DNA of 64,000 nucleotides from assembly GCF_037152535.1 (NCBI RefSeq), contig NZ_JBBCMA010000001.1, forward strand, positions 2,108,001 to 2,172,000, written 5' to 3'. Both the position numbers and the translations under genes were made by a program. Positions within the stretch are counted from its first letter, which is position 1. The number at the start of each line of letters is the position of its first letter. Positions 49,965 to 58,175 of the stretch are shown in pieces. The notes under the pieces were generated by a model that did not search any database, was not told the DNA's origin, and was given only the letters and a program-made list of their open reading frames with translations. The stretch is from Leclercia sp. AS011. Its GTDB lineage: Bacteria > Pseudomonadota > Gammaproteobacteria > Enterobacterales > Enterobacteriaceae.

Positions 49965-50196
49965 GCGGCAGGGCAAATTAACCTGATGAATTTTCTAATG
50001 GAATGTTCATCATGCACGAACGAAGCAGCGGGTCATAGGGATACCCAAAGGCTTACCGGGAGGCATCGGCATCATATTCATAAGCATCAAGCGATGCAGC
50101 AGAGGATTTTTCTCTGGATGTTTTATGCTTCTTGTTTTGTAAGAATTATTGAAAGATTGTTATATATTTAGTCCAGCAATATGTCTGGCAACTATA

Positions 50197-50334
50197 ATGG
50201 TTAGTTACTTCCTTTCCGAGTTCGGTGCTTCTTTTAAGGAGGATTTCACTTTTTACAAATTGGTGATTTCTTTAATGACTATAATATTTTCAATACTTAT
50301 CTTATTTTTGTTAAATAATGCACTCATGAAGTAA
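50197..50334 (+). CDS. Possible small membrane protein
   Basis: 45 residues (MVSYFLSEFGASF at the start) ending in a single strongly hydrophobic helix, LVISLMTIIFSILILFLL. A TTG start 16 codons earlier would add a second hydrophobic stretch. No good ribosome site for either start. Confidence 0.35.
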   Translation: MVSYFLSEFGASFKEDFTFYKLVISLMTIIFSILILFLLNNALMK

Positions 50335-50366
50335 GGAGATACAGTTAAATTTCATCTCGAAGATAA

Positions 50367-50561
50367 TCATCTTCTTCCTGAGATAAAACCTAAAGCGAAG
50401 CCTATACCGACTGCTATGAGAATACTTGTCGCAGGATATGACTCAACTTTATTCTTCATGCTGTTAGCCCCACTACGTAACGCATCATCGGTTTTAGTAG
50501 CGTATTCTTTTACTGTTTCCTTAAATTCATTTTCAGACTTTTCAGGTGAATGGTTAAACAT
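50367..50561 (-). CDS. DUF883 (ElaB/YqjD-like) membrane-anchored protein
   Basis: 64 residues with the family layout: an acidic amphipathic helix (KSENEFKETVKEYATKTDDA), a basic bridge, then one C-terminal helix TSILIAVGIGFALGFISGRR. ElaB and YqjD bind ribosomes at the inner membrane in stationary phase under RpoS. It is shorter than those at the N-terminus. Ribosome site GGAGAG upstream. Confidence 0.8.
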   Translation of the reverse strand: MFNHSPEKSENEFKETVKEYATKTDDALRSGANSMKNKVESYPATSILIAVGIGFALGFISGRR

Positions 50562-50712
50562 GGCACTCTCCGGTTTGAAATTATTTATTTAAGTATAGTC
50601 AACACCCTTAGGAAAATAAAAAGTTGCAGCTAAATAACACGACTTAGATTATTATTTTCTTACAGTGTTTTTTATATATTTAATGAGTATATGCAAACCT
50701 AATCGGCGTTAC

Positions 50713-50732
50713 AGTGTAGGGTACCCTATACT
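50713..50732. promoter_or_regulatory. 20-bp near-perfect palindrome upstream of 50770
   Basis: AGTGTAGGGTACCCTATACT: arms differ at a single position. It is 37 bp ahead of the small gene at 50770 and could be its operator. Confidence 0.4.
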
Positions 50733-50769
50733 ATTAAAACCTCATAAAGATAGGATGCCGGAGTAGACT

Positions 50770-50958
50770 ATGCTAACTTATTTAGAGATCCCAACCGCAG
50801 ATGTCAGGTTGATGCAAGAAGAATGGCAGTATTCCATTAACGAATGGGAAGATGAAGGAGGGGCGTCTGAAAAAATATATAAAGATGTTGACATTCTAAA
50901 AAGTAACAATATGGAATTAATTTTTGATTTACTGTGCTTTGAAAATGAAGGGAAATAG
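50770..50958 (+). CDS. Hypothetical acidic small protein
   Basis: 62 residues, very acidic (WEDEGGASEK in the middle), no family recognised. The ATG follows GCCGGAG and a palindromic operator candidate. Confidence 0.5.
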   Translation: MLTYLEIPTADVRLMQEEWQYSINEWEDEGGASEKIYKDVDILKSNNMELIFDLLCFENEGK

Positions 50959-50987
50959 TAACGGTAAATATCGTCTTTTCTTTTCTA

Positions 50988-51203
50988 ATGTTCGTATTTG
51001 GTTCATCGCCGCCCAGAAACCTTGCCGCAGGAGCAATTCGTAAAGAATACAACCACACATTCGAAACCGCCCTAACTTTATGTATTGATCAAAAAATTCT
51101 GGTCAATGCCTTAGCTTTTTCCAAAGACGATTTCCGCGTCGACGCTTACTCTACTTGGTTCGTTAACTTCAAAGAAACAGCCGGAACTTCCTGCATGTAT
51201 TGA
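50988..51203 (+). CDS. Doubtful small ORF, maybe a fragment
   Basis: 71 residues with codon use that looks coding, but no ribosome site. SPPRNLAAGAIRK near the start resembles the PRNxAAGSxR motif of NAD-dependent DNA ligases, and no other ligase feature follows. It may be the tail of a lost gene. Confidence 0.25.
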   Translation: MFVFGSSPPRNLAAGAIRKEYNHTFETALTLCIDQKILVNALAFSKDDFRVDAYSTWFVNFKETAGTSCMY

Positions 51204-51284
51204 CCTGCTCAGCATTAACAAATTCAATAGAGATGTAATAAAATTCCGCTTCTGGCAAAGGGCTGCTGTTGCAGCCCTCACAAA

Positions 51285-51887
51285 TTAAACTTCAATAGAC
51301 TCAGATATCTCCAGGGCATCATCCACTTCAATACCGAGATAAAGGACTGTACTTTCAAGTTTTTTGTGACCTAACAATAGCTGGATCACTCGAAGATTCT
51401 TCGTTTTTTTATAGATCAGATATGGCTTGGTTCTTCGCATAGAATGCGTACTGTACAGAGTCTCGTCGAGACCTAGCTTATCAATCCATCCATGAAAAAT
51501 ACGGTTATATTGCCTGGTTGAGATATGTCGTGAAGAACCGACGCGGGACTGGAACAGATAGTCGCTACTACGTAGATGAGCCATTTTGATCCATGCTGCT
51601 ACAGCCTCTCTGGTTCCCTTAGTCAGTTCAAACTGAACGGGGCTTCCCGTTTTTTGCTGCAGCACTGTCGCTCTGCCCGAAACAGAGTGCCCATAGGCCA
51701 CATCAGAAACTTTTAGCTTAACCAGATCACAGCCCCGAAGTTTACTGTCCAGAGCCATGTTAAACAGAGCTAAATCGCGTACTTTTCCTTCCATCTCAAG
51801 TCTGATACGGATTCCCCAGATATGAGAGATCTGAAGAGGCCGTTTCTGGCCAATAATACGGCCTTTGTTCCAGGGGGATGTTGTCAT
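51285..51887 (-). CDS. Short tyrosine integrase
   Basis: A 200-residue recombinase of the short (catalytic-domain only) class, like FimB in size. Catalytic residues are Arg in SKLRGCDLVKL, Lys in QQKTGSPVQFEL, HSMRRTK, LLGHKKLEST and Tyr in VLYLGIE. Start is the second ATG (MTTSPWNK), with GGAG seven bases upstream. It lies next to the ars genes with no second recombinase; it may have brought them or be a lone integron-like relic. Confidence 0.85.
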   Translation of the reverse strand: MTTSPWNKGRIIGQKRPLQISHIWGIRIRLEMEGKVRDLALFNMALDSKLRGCDLVKLKVSDVAYGHSVSGRATVLQQKTGSPVQFELTKGTREAVAAWIKMAHLRSSDYLFQSRVGSSRHISTRQYNRIFHGWIDKLGLDETLYSTHSMRRTKPYLIYKKTKNLRVIQLLLGHKKLESTVLYLGIEVDDALEISESIEV

Positions 51888-51994
51888 GCTCATTCTCCTT
51901 TGGGTTAGGAGATGTGATTATGGTTGTCCCATATGAGCGAAAATCGGATGCCCGCATAGCGTAAACAGGCGTCCGATATTTTGAAGTGGGCAGA

Positions 51995-52420
51995 TTACTT
52001 AATCCGCTTCCCCGTTTCGTCAATGACCTTCTCGCCATCCTCTTTGGTAAACGCTCCTTTCTGGCCTTCCGGTAGAATATCCAGCACTATTTCTGAAGGG
52101 CGGCAAAGACGAGTGCCAAGCGGCGTAACGACAACCGGCCGATTAATCAGGATCGGATGTTGAAGCATGAAATCAATCAACTGCTCATCACTAAATTTCT
52201 CTTCATCAAGACCCAGGTGTTCATAAGGCTCAACATTCTTACGCAGTAATGCACGCACCGTAATTCCCATATCTGAAATAAGTTTAATCAGCTCATCACG
52301 GGTGGGTGGCGTATCGAGATAATGAATTATCGTCGGTTCGTTGCCGCTGTTACGGATCATCTCCAGCGTGTTGCGTGAGGTGCCACAGGCCGGGTTGTGA
52401 TAGATGGTAATGTTGCTCAT
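51995..52420 (-). CDS. arsC: Arsenate reductase (glutaredoxin-coupled)
   Basis: 141 residues, same length as plasmid R773 ArsC. Catalytic Cys12 is in HNPACGTSRNTLEMIR. It reduces arsenate to arsenite with glutaredoxin and glutathione. Twelve bp downstream of arsB; last gene of arsRBC. Confidence 0.96.
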   Translation of the reverse strand: MSNITIYHNPACGTSRNTLEMIRNSGNEPTIIHYLDTPPTRDELIKLISDMGITVRALLRKNVEPYEHLGLDEEKFSDEQLIDFMLQHPILINRPVVVTPLGTRLCRPSEIVLDILPEGQKGAFTKEDGEKVIDETGKRIK

Positions 52421-52432
52421 ATCAGTATCTCA

Positions 52433-53722
52433 TTACAAAGTGACAGAGAGCCGCCACGCCAGAGCGGCCAGAGTGACAAACAGCACCGGCACAGTCATGA
52501 CAATGCCGGTCCGGAAGTAATATCCCCAGGTGATCGTCATATTTTTCCGGGCAAGCACATGCAGCCACAGCAGGGTTGCCAGACTGCCTATCGGGGTGAT
52601 TTTCGGGCCTAAATCGCAGCCAATCACATTGGCATAAATCATTGCCTCTTTGACGACGCCAGTCGCCGCACTCCCGTCAATCGACAGCGCACCAATCAGC
52701 ACCGTCGGCATATTGTTCATCACTGATGAGAGAAATGCCGTCAGGAAGCCGGTGCCGAACGTCGCTGCCCATAACCCCTTGTCTGCCAGCTGATTCAGCA
52801 CACCAGACAGGTACTCCGTGAGCCCTGCATTGCGCAGGCCATAGACCACGAGGTACATGCCCAGCGAGAAAATAACGATCTGCCATGGCGCACCGCGCAG
52901 GACTTTCCCGGTGTTGATGGCATGGCCTCTTTTCGCCACCACAAACAGCACTGCTGCGCCAGCCGCCGCTATCGCACTGACCGGGATCCCCAGCGGCTCC
53001 AGAACAAAGAAACCGACAAGCAGCAATAACAGGACAATCCAGCCCGCCCTGAAGGTTGCCGGATCCTTGATCGCACTGGCTGGTTTCTTCAGCAGCGAAA
53101 CGTCATACGTTGCCGGAATATCCCTGCGGAAGAAGAAATGCAGCATGGTCAGCGTGGCCGCAATCGCTGCCGCATCCACGGGGATCATAACGGAAGCATA
53201 CTGCGTAAAGCCCAGACCGAAGAAGTCCGCCGAGACGATATTAACCAGGTTAGAAACAATGAGCGGCAGGCTGGCCGTATCTGCAATAAACCCTGCAGCC
53301 ATGACAAAGGCCAGTGTCGTGCCCTGGCTGAACCCCAGTGCGAGCAGCATCGCAATCACAATCGGCGTCAGGATCAGCGCGGCGCCGTCATTGGCAAACA
53401 ACGCAGCAACAGCGGCACCGAGCAAGACTATCCAGGTGAACAGCAGGCGGCCACGTCCGTTACCCCAGCGGGAGACGTGCAGTGCGGCCCATTCAAAGAA
53501 GCCGGACTCATCGAGCAGCAGGCTGATGATGATGACCGCAATAAATGCCGTTGTCGCGTTCCAGACGATATTCCAGACAACGGGAATATCAGCGACATGG
53601 ATGACACCGGTTCCCAGCGCCAGCACTGCCCCGATACTCGCGCTCCAGCCAATACTCAGGCCTCTGGGTTGCCAGATCACCAGTACCAGCGTCAGTAAAA
53701 ATATACTCCCTGCCAGAAGCAT
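52433..53722 (-). CDS. arsB: Arsenite efflux permease
   Basis: A 429-residue, twelve-helix inner membrane arsenite/antimonite extruder closely matching R773 ArsB ([34 protein letters not shown]). Start MLLAGSIF chosen for family length. Works alone or with ArsA; no arsA gene is present. Confidence 0.96.
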   Translation of the reverse strand: MLLAGSIFLLTLVLVIWQPRGLSIGWSASIGAVLALGTGVIHVADIPVVWNIVWNATTAFIAVIIISLLLDESGFFEWAALHVSRWGNGRGRLLFTWIVLLGAAVAALFANDGAALILTPIVIAMLLALGFSQGTTLAFVMAAGFIADTASLPLIVSNLVNIVSADFFGLGFTQYASVMIPVDAAAIAATLTMLHFFFRRDIPATYDVSLLKKPASAIKDPATFRAGWIVLLLLLVGFFVLEPLGIPVSAIAAAGAAVLFVVAKRGHAINTGKVLRGAPWQIVIFSLGMYLVVYGLRNAGLTEYLSGVLNQLADKGLWAATFGTGFLTAFLSSVMNNMPTVLIGALSIDGSAATGVVKEAMIYANVIGCDLGPKITPIGSLATLLWLHVLARKNMTITWGYYFRTGIVMTVPVLFVTLAALAWRLSVTL

Positions 53723-53764
53723 CTCAGACTCCATCATATATGATTATGTAAATATCTTCCTGCC

Positions 53765-54085
53765 TCAGCAGGAGGTGCAGGCTGATTTATCCAGCCATTC
53801 ACGCACATCCTCCCGCATACACTGCCAGGACGTTGTGATTGTCTCAGCTGCCCACGCTGGTATGTGGGGTGACAGACGATAGTGGATCCATTTGCCTTCA
53901 CGACGGTCAAGTACCAGCCCGGCCTCACGAAGGATAGCCATATGTCGCGAGATTTTTGGCTGTGATTCAGAGGTGGCCGCGCAGATATCGCAGACGCACA
54001 GTTCACCGGACTCCCGGAGAAGCATGACGATGGTGAGCCGTGTTTTATCCGACAGGATTTTGAAAAGCTGAACAGGTTGTAGCAT
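53765..54085 (-). CDS. arsR: Arsenical-responsive repressor
   Basis: 106-residue SmtB/ArsR winged HTH. The inducer site ELCVCDIC is in the DNA-recognition helix region near residue 28, followed by SQPKISRHMAILREAG. The C-terminus is shorter than R773 ArsR and ends CTSC. It should bind the dyad at 54110-54133 and control arsRBC and arsH. Confidence 0.95.
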   Translation of the reverse strand: MLQPVQLFKILSDKTRLTIVMLLRESGELCVCDICAATSESQPKISRHMAILREAGLVLDRREGKWIHYRLSPHIPAWAAETITTSWQCMREDVREWLDKSACTSC

Positions 54086-54109
54086 TTGTCACTCCATTCC
54101 CTTTAGAAT

Positions 54110-54133
54110 ATACATATGGTAAATCATATGTAT
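54110..54133. promoter_or_regulatory. Putative ArsR operator
   Basis: ATACATATG-gtaaat-CATATGTAT, a perfect 9-bp inverted repeat in the arsR-arsH divergent gap, 24 bp from the arsR start and 37 bp from arsH. Confidence 0.7.
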
Positions 54134-54170
54134 TAACTTTGAAATCATCTGGTCTGTCCGGAGGAGAAAA

Positions 54171-54869
54171 ATGGAACAATTTCCTGCCCTGAACACCGAA
54201 TGCTTTGATCAACACATCGCTGAACGTCTGCACCTGCAGGAGCCACCACGGATTCTGATTCTGTATGGCTCAGTAAGAGAGCGCTCCTACAGCCGTTTTG
54301 CCGCGGAAGAAGCTGGTCGCCTGCTGACGGCGATGGGCGCGGAGGTAAAACGCTTTAACCCCTCCGGTTTACCCCTGCCGGATGATGCGCCGGACACGCA
54401 CCCTAAAGTCACCGAGCTGCGCGGTCTGGTCAGATGGTGTGACGGGATGGTGTGGAGTTCTCCGGAACGGCACGGGGCTATGAGCGCAGTTATGAAGGCG
54501 CAGATTGACTGGATACCCTTAAGTGAAGGCGCGGTTCGTCCTTCGCAGGGCAAAACACTTGCGGTAATGCAGGTCTGCGGTGGTTCCCAGTCCTTCAATG
54601 CAGTGAACCAGATGCGTATTCTGGGCCGCTGGATGCGGATGTTTACGATACCCAACCAGTCTTCCGTAGCCAGGGCATGGCAAGAGTTCGACGAAAACGG
54701 CCGAATGAAACCTTCGTCATGGTATGACCGCATCGTCGATGTAGCCGAGGAGCTGTTTAAAATCACACTGCTGCTTAAGGGACAAACCGGTTATCTTGCG
54801 GATCGTTACAGCGAGCGAAAAGAGAGCCATCAGGAGCTTTCATCCCGTGTCAATCAGGACAAAATATAA
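54171..54869 (+). CDS. arsH: ArsH, NADPH-dependent FMN reductase-type organoarsenical oxidase
   Basis: 232 residues. The flavin loop [12 protein letters not shown] lies near residue 31 and the [20 protein letters not shown] stretch in mid-protein is conserved. ArsH oxidises trivalent methyl and aromatic arsenicals. Divergent from arsRBC, the same arsH-R-B-C layout as in Yersinia arsenic elements. Strong GGAGG ribosome site. Confidence 0.94.
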   Translation: MEQFPALNTECFDQHIAERLHLQEPPRILILYGSVRERSYSRFAAEEAGRLLTAMGAEVKRFNPSGLPLPDDAPDTHPKVTELRGLVRWCDGMVWSSPERHGAMSAVMKAQIDWIPLSEGAVRPSQGKTLAVMQVCGGSQSFNAVNQMRILGRWMRMFTIPNQSSVARAWQEFDENGRMKPSSWYDRIVDVAEELFKITLLLKGQTGYLADRYSERKESHQELSSRVNQDKI

Positions 54870-54910
54870 CGTCTGTTATTCGTGAATCCATACTGCATGA
54901 GCTTAACAAC

Positions 54911-54934
54911 GTCCGCTATTGGCACTCAGCGGAC
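54911..54934. terminator. Hairpin after arsH
   Basis: GTCCGCT-N10-AGCGGAC, 41 bp after the arsH stop. No T tract, so only a tentative terminator. Confidence 0.35.
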
Positions 54935-54979
54935 ACTTCATCTTTGCTCAACCCTATGCTTTTAGCTTAGCCCATAGCA

Positions 54980-55291
54980 CTATGGCTGCTTATTGTTAAG
55001 TTCAGCAATCAGAGCTGCTTGCTCTGTTTCAGTCATGTTTGCTATCAGCCGGGCTAGTTCCGCTGTCTGCTCGCTTTCACAAAAGAAGTAGTTTATGGGA
55101 ACGCCAAGCTCATCGGCCATGCGCTTAAGGGTATCTATATCTGGGATATGCCTTCCTTTCTCATAATGGTTCATACGACCACTCGCTGAACTTGGTTCCA
55201 TGCCAATTCGGATACCCAATTCTCGCTGAGTGATTCCGGCTTTGGTTCTGGCTGTTTTGAGCCTGTCAGGTATCGGGTTTGGGTGAGCCAC
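54980..55291 (-). CDS. XRE-family (Cro/CI-type) repressor
   Basis: 103 residues. The HTH runs about residues 10-65 (ITQRELGIRIGMEPSSASGR, then HYEKGRHIPDIDTLKRMADE). The C-terminal part is a short helical dimerisation region. Divergent from the wHTH/helicase operon, with two CTTAG-N5-CTAAG operators between, so it most likely represses both. Confidence 0.88.
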   Translation of the reverse strand: MAHPNPIPDRLKTARTKAGITQRELGIRIGMEPSSASGRMNHYEKGRHIPDIDTLKRMADELGVPINYFFCESEQTAELARLIANMTETEQAALIAELNNKQP

Positions 55292-55317
55292 TTAATCATC
55301 ATCATTGCCCTAGTGTG

Positions 55318-55332
55318 CTTAGATTGTCTAAG
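55318..55332. promoter_or_regulatory. Operator 1 of the XRE/helicase module
   Basis: CTTAG-attgt-CTAAG, 26 bp from the repressor gene. Identical arms and spacing to operator 2; centres are 34 bp apart (about three helical turns). Confidence 0.7.
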
Positions 55333-55350
55333 TTTCACCAGTTTCTGTAT

Positions 55351-55367
55351 ACTTAGCAATCCTAAGT
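55351..55367. promoter_or_regulatory. Operator 2 of the XRE/helicase module
   Basis: ACTTAG-caatc-CTAAGT, perfect 6-bp arms, 22 bp before the ATG at 55390. Likely overlaps the operon promoter. Confidence 0.7.
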
Positions 55368-55389
55368 TTATGAGTTTGGAATTTTGTTA

Positions 55390-55959
55390 ATGAAGTCTGC
55401 AGTAAAATTGCATCCCTATATTTATAATTTATTGATAGATAAGGATTTTAAAGAGTTTAGTGCTACTCAACTAAAGGATGCATTACTGAAAATCACGGAT
55501 GAATACAGCCAGGTGGGCGAAGCCAGAAAGTTCATCTACCGCCAGCTTCTCCGATTAGAGGCATTAGGATTTATATGTAAAATTGAGAAAATTGATGGGC
55601 GTTCCAAGAAATTTTACAAAAAAACGGACCTCTTCTATTCCACTACATTCACATCGGGAAAAATACCCAAGAATTCCCGCCTTCAAGCTGTGTCTGCAAC
55701 AGTTGAGTCAGCAGCATCTGATGTAGATAACTTTTTGAATGATATTAAGAAAGAAAAACTTATTCATGAGGCGAGGCTCGCTGTTGTTCTTAGCGAAATT
55801 GAAGAGTATCAGTCACTTATGGAGCGATTTCCAACAAAGAAAAGCTATCTGAAAGGCCTCTATCAGCTGGCAAAAAATCAGTCGGCTGCATTACTTGGTA
55901 GAGTGACGGCTTTGTCAAAAGTGCTTGGGCAGCATAACAATGAGCATCCTTTATGCTGA
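55390..55959 (+). CDS. Unknown wHTH-like protein paired with the helicase
   Basis: A 189-residue protein, not recognised. Residues about 20-80 look like a winged HTH (FSATQLKDALLK, then EARKFIYRQLLRLEALGFIC and a basic wing GRSKKFYKK). The rest is helical and charged. AT-rich. It overlaps the helicase gene by 7 bp, so it is translationally coupled and probably its partner. Confidence 0.65.
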   Translation: MKSAVKLHPYIYNLLIDKDFKEFSATQLKDALLKITDEYSQVGEARKFIYRQLLRLEALGFICKIEKIDGRSKKFYKKTDLFYSTTFTSGKIPKNSRLQAVSATVESAASDVDNFLNDIKKEKLIHEARLAVVLSEIEEYQSLMERFPTKKSYLKGLYQLAKNQSAALLGRVTALSKVLGQHNNEHPLC

Positions 55960-57341
55960 GGGAATGGCAGAGTCAGTGCGTAGATGCAGTACTAGGTAAA
56001 TATCAATCTGGATCACCACATTTTTTATGCCTTGCTTGCCCAGGTGCCGGTAAAACAGTGATGGCAGCTGAGGTTGCAAAGCGAATGCTAGAACTCAATT
56101 TGGTAGATATCATCATATGCTTTGCCCCTTCAACAGCAGTGGTTTCATCGATAAAAAGCACATTCTCTCATAGATTACAAAGTAGCTTTTGTGGAGGCCT
56201 CGGATCTGTTGGAACTGCTTTTACCTATCACAACCTCATGTATTTTGACAAAAAATTCTGGGAATCATTACAACGACACCGGTTATTAATAATTTTTGAC
56301 GAAATCCATCATTGCTCTGGCGATACTCTCGATAATGCCAATGTTTGGGGAGGGGAAATACTTACTCTAATTCAAAAATGTGCAAGCTATACATTGGCAT
56401 TAACCGGAACTCCATGGCGAACTGATAATGTACCAATAGTATTATCAAATTACACCGATCCGGACGGTGAGATCTGCTGTGATTACGTGTATGGCCTACA
56501 TGAAGCCATTATAGATAATGTTTGCCGTAAGCCCAAAATTGCTCTTATTAATAGTGATAATTTAGTTTATTCCTCAGAGGAAACCACAAAAGATTTCGGC
56601 TCCATTGTAGAGATACTGAATGAAAATTTAGTTTCTTATCAATCAATACTTTGGCATCCAAAGGCAATGAGCTATGTCATTAAAGCCGGATGTGAAAAAC
56701 TTCGCGAAATAAGAATGGTCAACTCTGATGCAGGTGGACTAGTGGTTGCTTCATCAGTAGTGCATGCGTACAAACTGATGAATCTTCTGGAAAATGAGTT
56801 TGGCCAAAGCGCCACTATAGTGACCTATCATGATAAAGAAGCCCTTTCAAAGATAAAGCAATATCGTCAAGGAACTACCGAATGGATTGTTAGTGTCGGT
56901 ATGATCAGTGAGGGTACAGATATCCCACGGCTTCAGGTCTGTTGCCACCTGAGCTCCATTAAAACTGAACTTTACTTTAGACAGGTGCTTGGTCGTATTC
57001 TTCGTGTAAATCAAAGAAAAAATCAGGAGGCTTGGTTATTTACGATAGCTACAGAAGAATTAACCTTATACTCGGAAAGGTTAGTTAAGGATTTACCTGA
57101 AGATTATAAAATTTTGCAGGAATCGCATGAATCACCATCAAAAAAAACAAGTGGTAATTTATTCGAATCGCTAGAAAGAAAGCAGAATAATAATACGAAT
57201 AAAGAAGAGAACTTTTCTCTTGAAATGGATTTTAATGAAAGCCACCAATCAACCTCCTCAGTAAAAGAGAACACTAATTCATTGAAAATACACTCATTAT
57301 ATCAACAGGTTATAGATGCATTCCTATTCTCAACTAACTAA
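55953..57341 (+). CDS. SF2 DEAD/DEAH-type helicase
   Basis: A 462-residue superfamily 2 helicase. Motif I CPGAGKT near residue 29, motif II DEIH near 116, motif III-like TGTPWR near 151, motif V GMISEGTDIP and motif VI RQVLGRILR near 343. The last 80 residues are Asn/Ser/Glu-rich and probably disordered. No nuclease or other fused domain is seen. With the wHTH gene and XRE repressor it forms a compact, AT-rich unit of the kind found among phage defence modules, but it matches none I can name. Confidence 0.8.
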   Translation: MLREWQSQCVDAVLGKYQSGSPHFLCLACPGAGKTVMAAEVAKRMLELNLVDIIICFAPSTAVVSSIKSTFSHRLQSSFCGGLGSVGTAFTYHNLMYFDKKFWESLQRHRLLIIFDEIHHCSGDTLDNANVWGGEILTLIQKCASYTLALTGTPWRTDNVPIVLSNYTDPDGEICCDYVYGLHEAIIDNVCRKPKIALINSDNLVYSSEETTKDFGSIVEILNENLVSYQSILWHPKAMSYVIKAGCEKLREIRMVNSDAGGLVVASSVVHAYKLMNLLENEFGQSATIVTYHDKEALSKIKQYRQGTTEWIVSVGMISEGTDIPRLQVCCHLSSIKTELYFRQVLGRILRVNQRKNQEAWLFTIATEELTLYSERLVKDLPEDYKILQESHESPSKKTSGNLFESLERKQNNNTNKEENFSLEMDFNESHQSTSSVKENTNSLKIHSLYQQVIDAFLFSTN

Positions 57342-57394
57342 TATGGATATCATTTAATCTATTAGTTTCAGCTTCTAGCCCAGATGCGTTTAAC

Positions 57395-57575
57395 CTGACC
57401 TGATAGATGGGTTTTGTCATAGATGAAATTACCAGCGGTCGCGACATTAAGCGCTTAAGCTGCGTGGTTGATTTCACGAAGGAGTGCCTGCCTGTCACCG
57501 CCGTTTTTTTAGGATTTCAGGTGTTCAGGTGACTCGTGTTCTAAACAGCATTTCACTATTTCGTGGCTATCTATC
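57395..57575 (+). pseudogene. IS3-family transposase remnant
   Basis: Two frames of a transposase catalytic core. The first reads MGFVIDEITSGRDIKRLSCV and goes on to VDFTKECLP (the DDE first-Asp region). The second, after a frameshift, reads ISGVQVTRVLN and FRGY. Neither end nor terminal repeats are visible. Confidence 0.7.
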
Positions 57576-58175
57576 GACGATGAAGCTTCAGCACTGAATT
57601 GTCAGACTCCACCAGAGCTTGCAGCTCGGTGGCAAAATGGGACATCAGATAGTAAGAAAACACGTATTACCAACTGATGGTTGTATTCACTCTTGCGGGC
57701 AGATCACTAGCCCACTTACCTTTGAGTAATGTTCAAATGTTGCACAATTACTCAGCACGTCACCATGTCACGAGTAAAAATCTTTAATCACGTTTGCTCA
57801 GAACCGCGCTTATCTGTAATGTGCGCACGGTGGTCAAGTAGAATACGATTAGAAAGCTAGTTAGTTGCAATTTGCAACGACCATCATGCGATCTATCTCG
57901 TAATTTTTAGATAAATGATGTGTAATCCTTATCTAAATTTTGATGCTTGATACCTAAAGTCTGCTGACTGAAAAGTTGTGAAAAATAGATAAATGGGCCA
58001 AAAGTTAGATGAAACCCTTGTAGGCTGCGCCACACAAAGGTTTTCTAAGTTTTCAATCTAAGTTTTAGTTAGATGTACTTTTAGCCTTTTAATCTTCCCG
58101 TTTCGCTCAACTTAGTATAAAAAAGCAGGCTATTTCGGTTATCCCCCTATTGATATGCTTAGCAGGAGCTTTCCC
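57576..58175. other. 600-bp AT-rich gap before ybhC, likely island edge
   Basis: No gene. It holds several TTAGAT/ATCTAA repeats: TAGATAAATG twice (57909-57918 and 57986-57995), TTATCTAAATT near 57929, TTAGATGAA at 58005 and AATCTAAG...TTAGATG near 58055. It also holds the right copy of the inverted repeat. The ybhC promoter lies at its end. Confidence 0.5.
57891..57910. repeat. Possible right end of the island (inverted repeat with 28276-28296)
   Basis: ATCTATC-tcg-TAATTTTTAG, whose complement matches CTAAAAATTA...GATAGAT at 28276-28296 apart from spacer length. This would make the island about 29.6 kb. Confidence 0.35.

Noticed and set aside
49986..50171. 61-codon open frame rich in His, Arg and Cys
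   Set aside because: No ribosome site and random-looking composition; ends where the next small ORF starts.
50988..51203. PRNLAAGAIRK motif as evidence for a DNA ligase
   Set aside because: Only this one short motif matches; the KxDG nucleotide site and all other ligase motifs are missing, so no ligase call was made.
57905..58070. CRISPR array
   Set aside because: Repeats are only 6-10 bases, irregularly spaced and not in one orientation; no cas genes are present.
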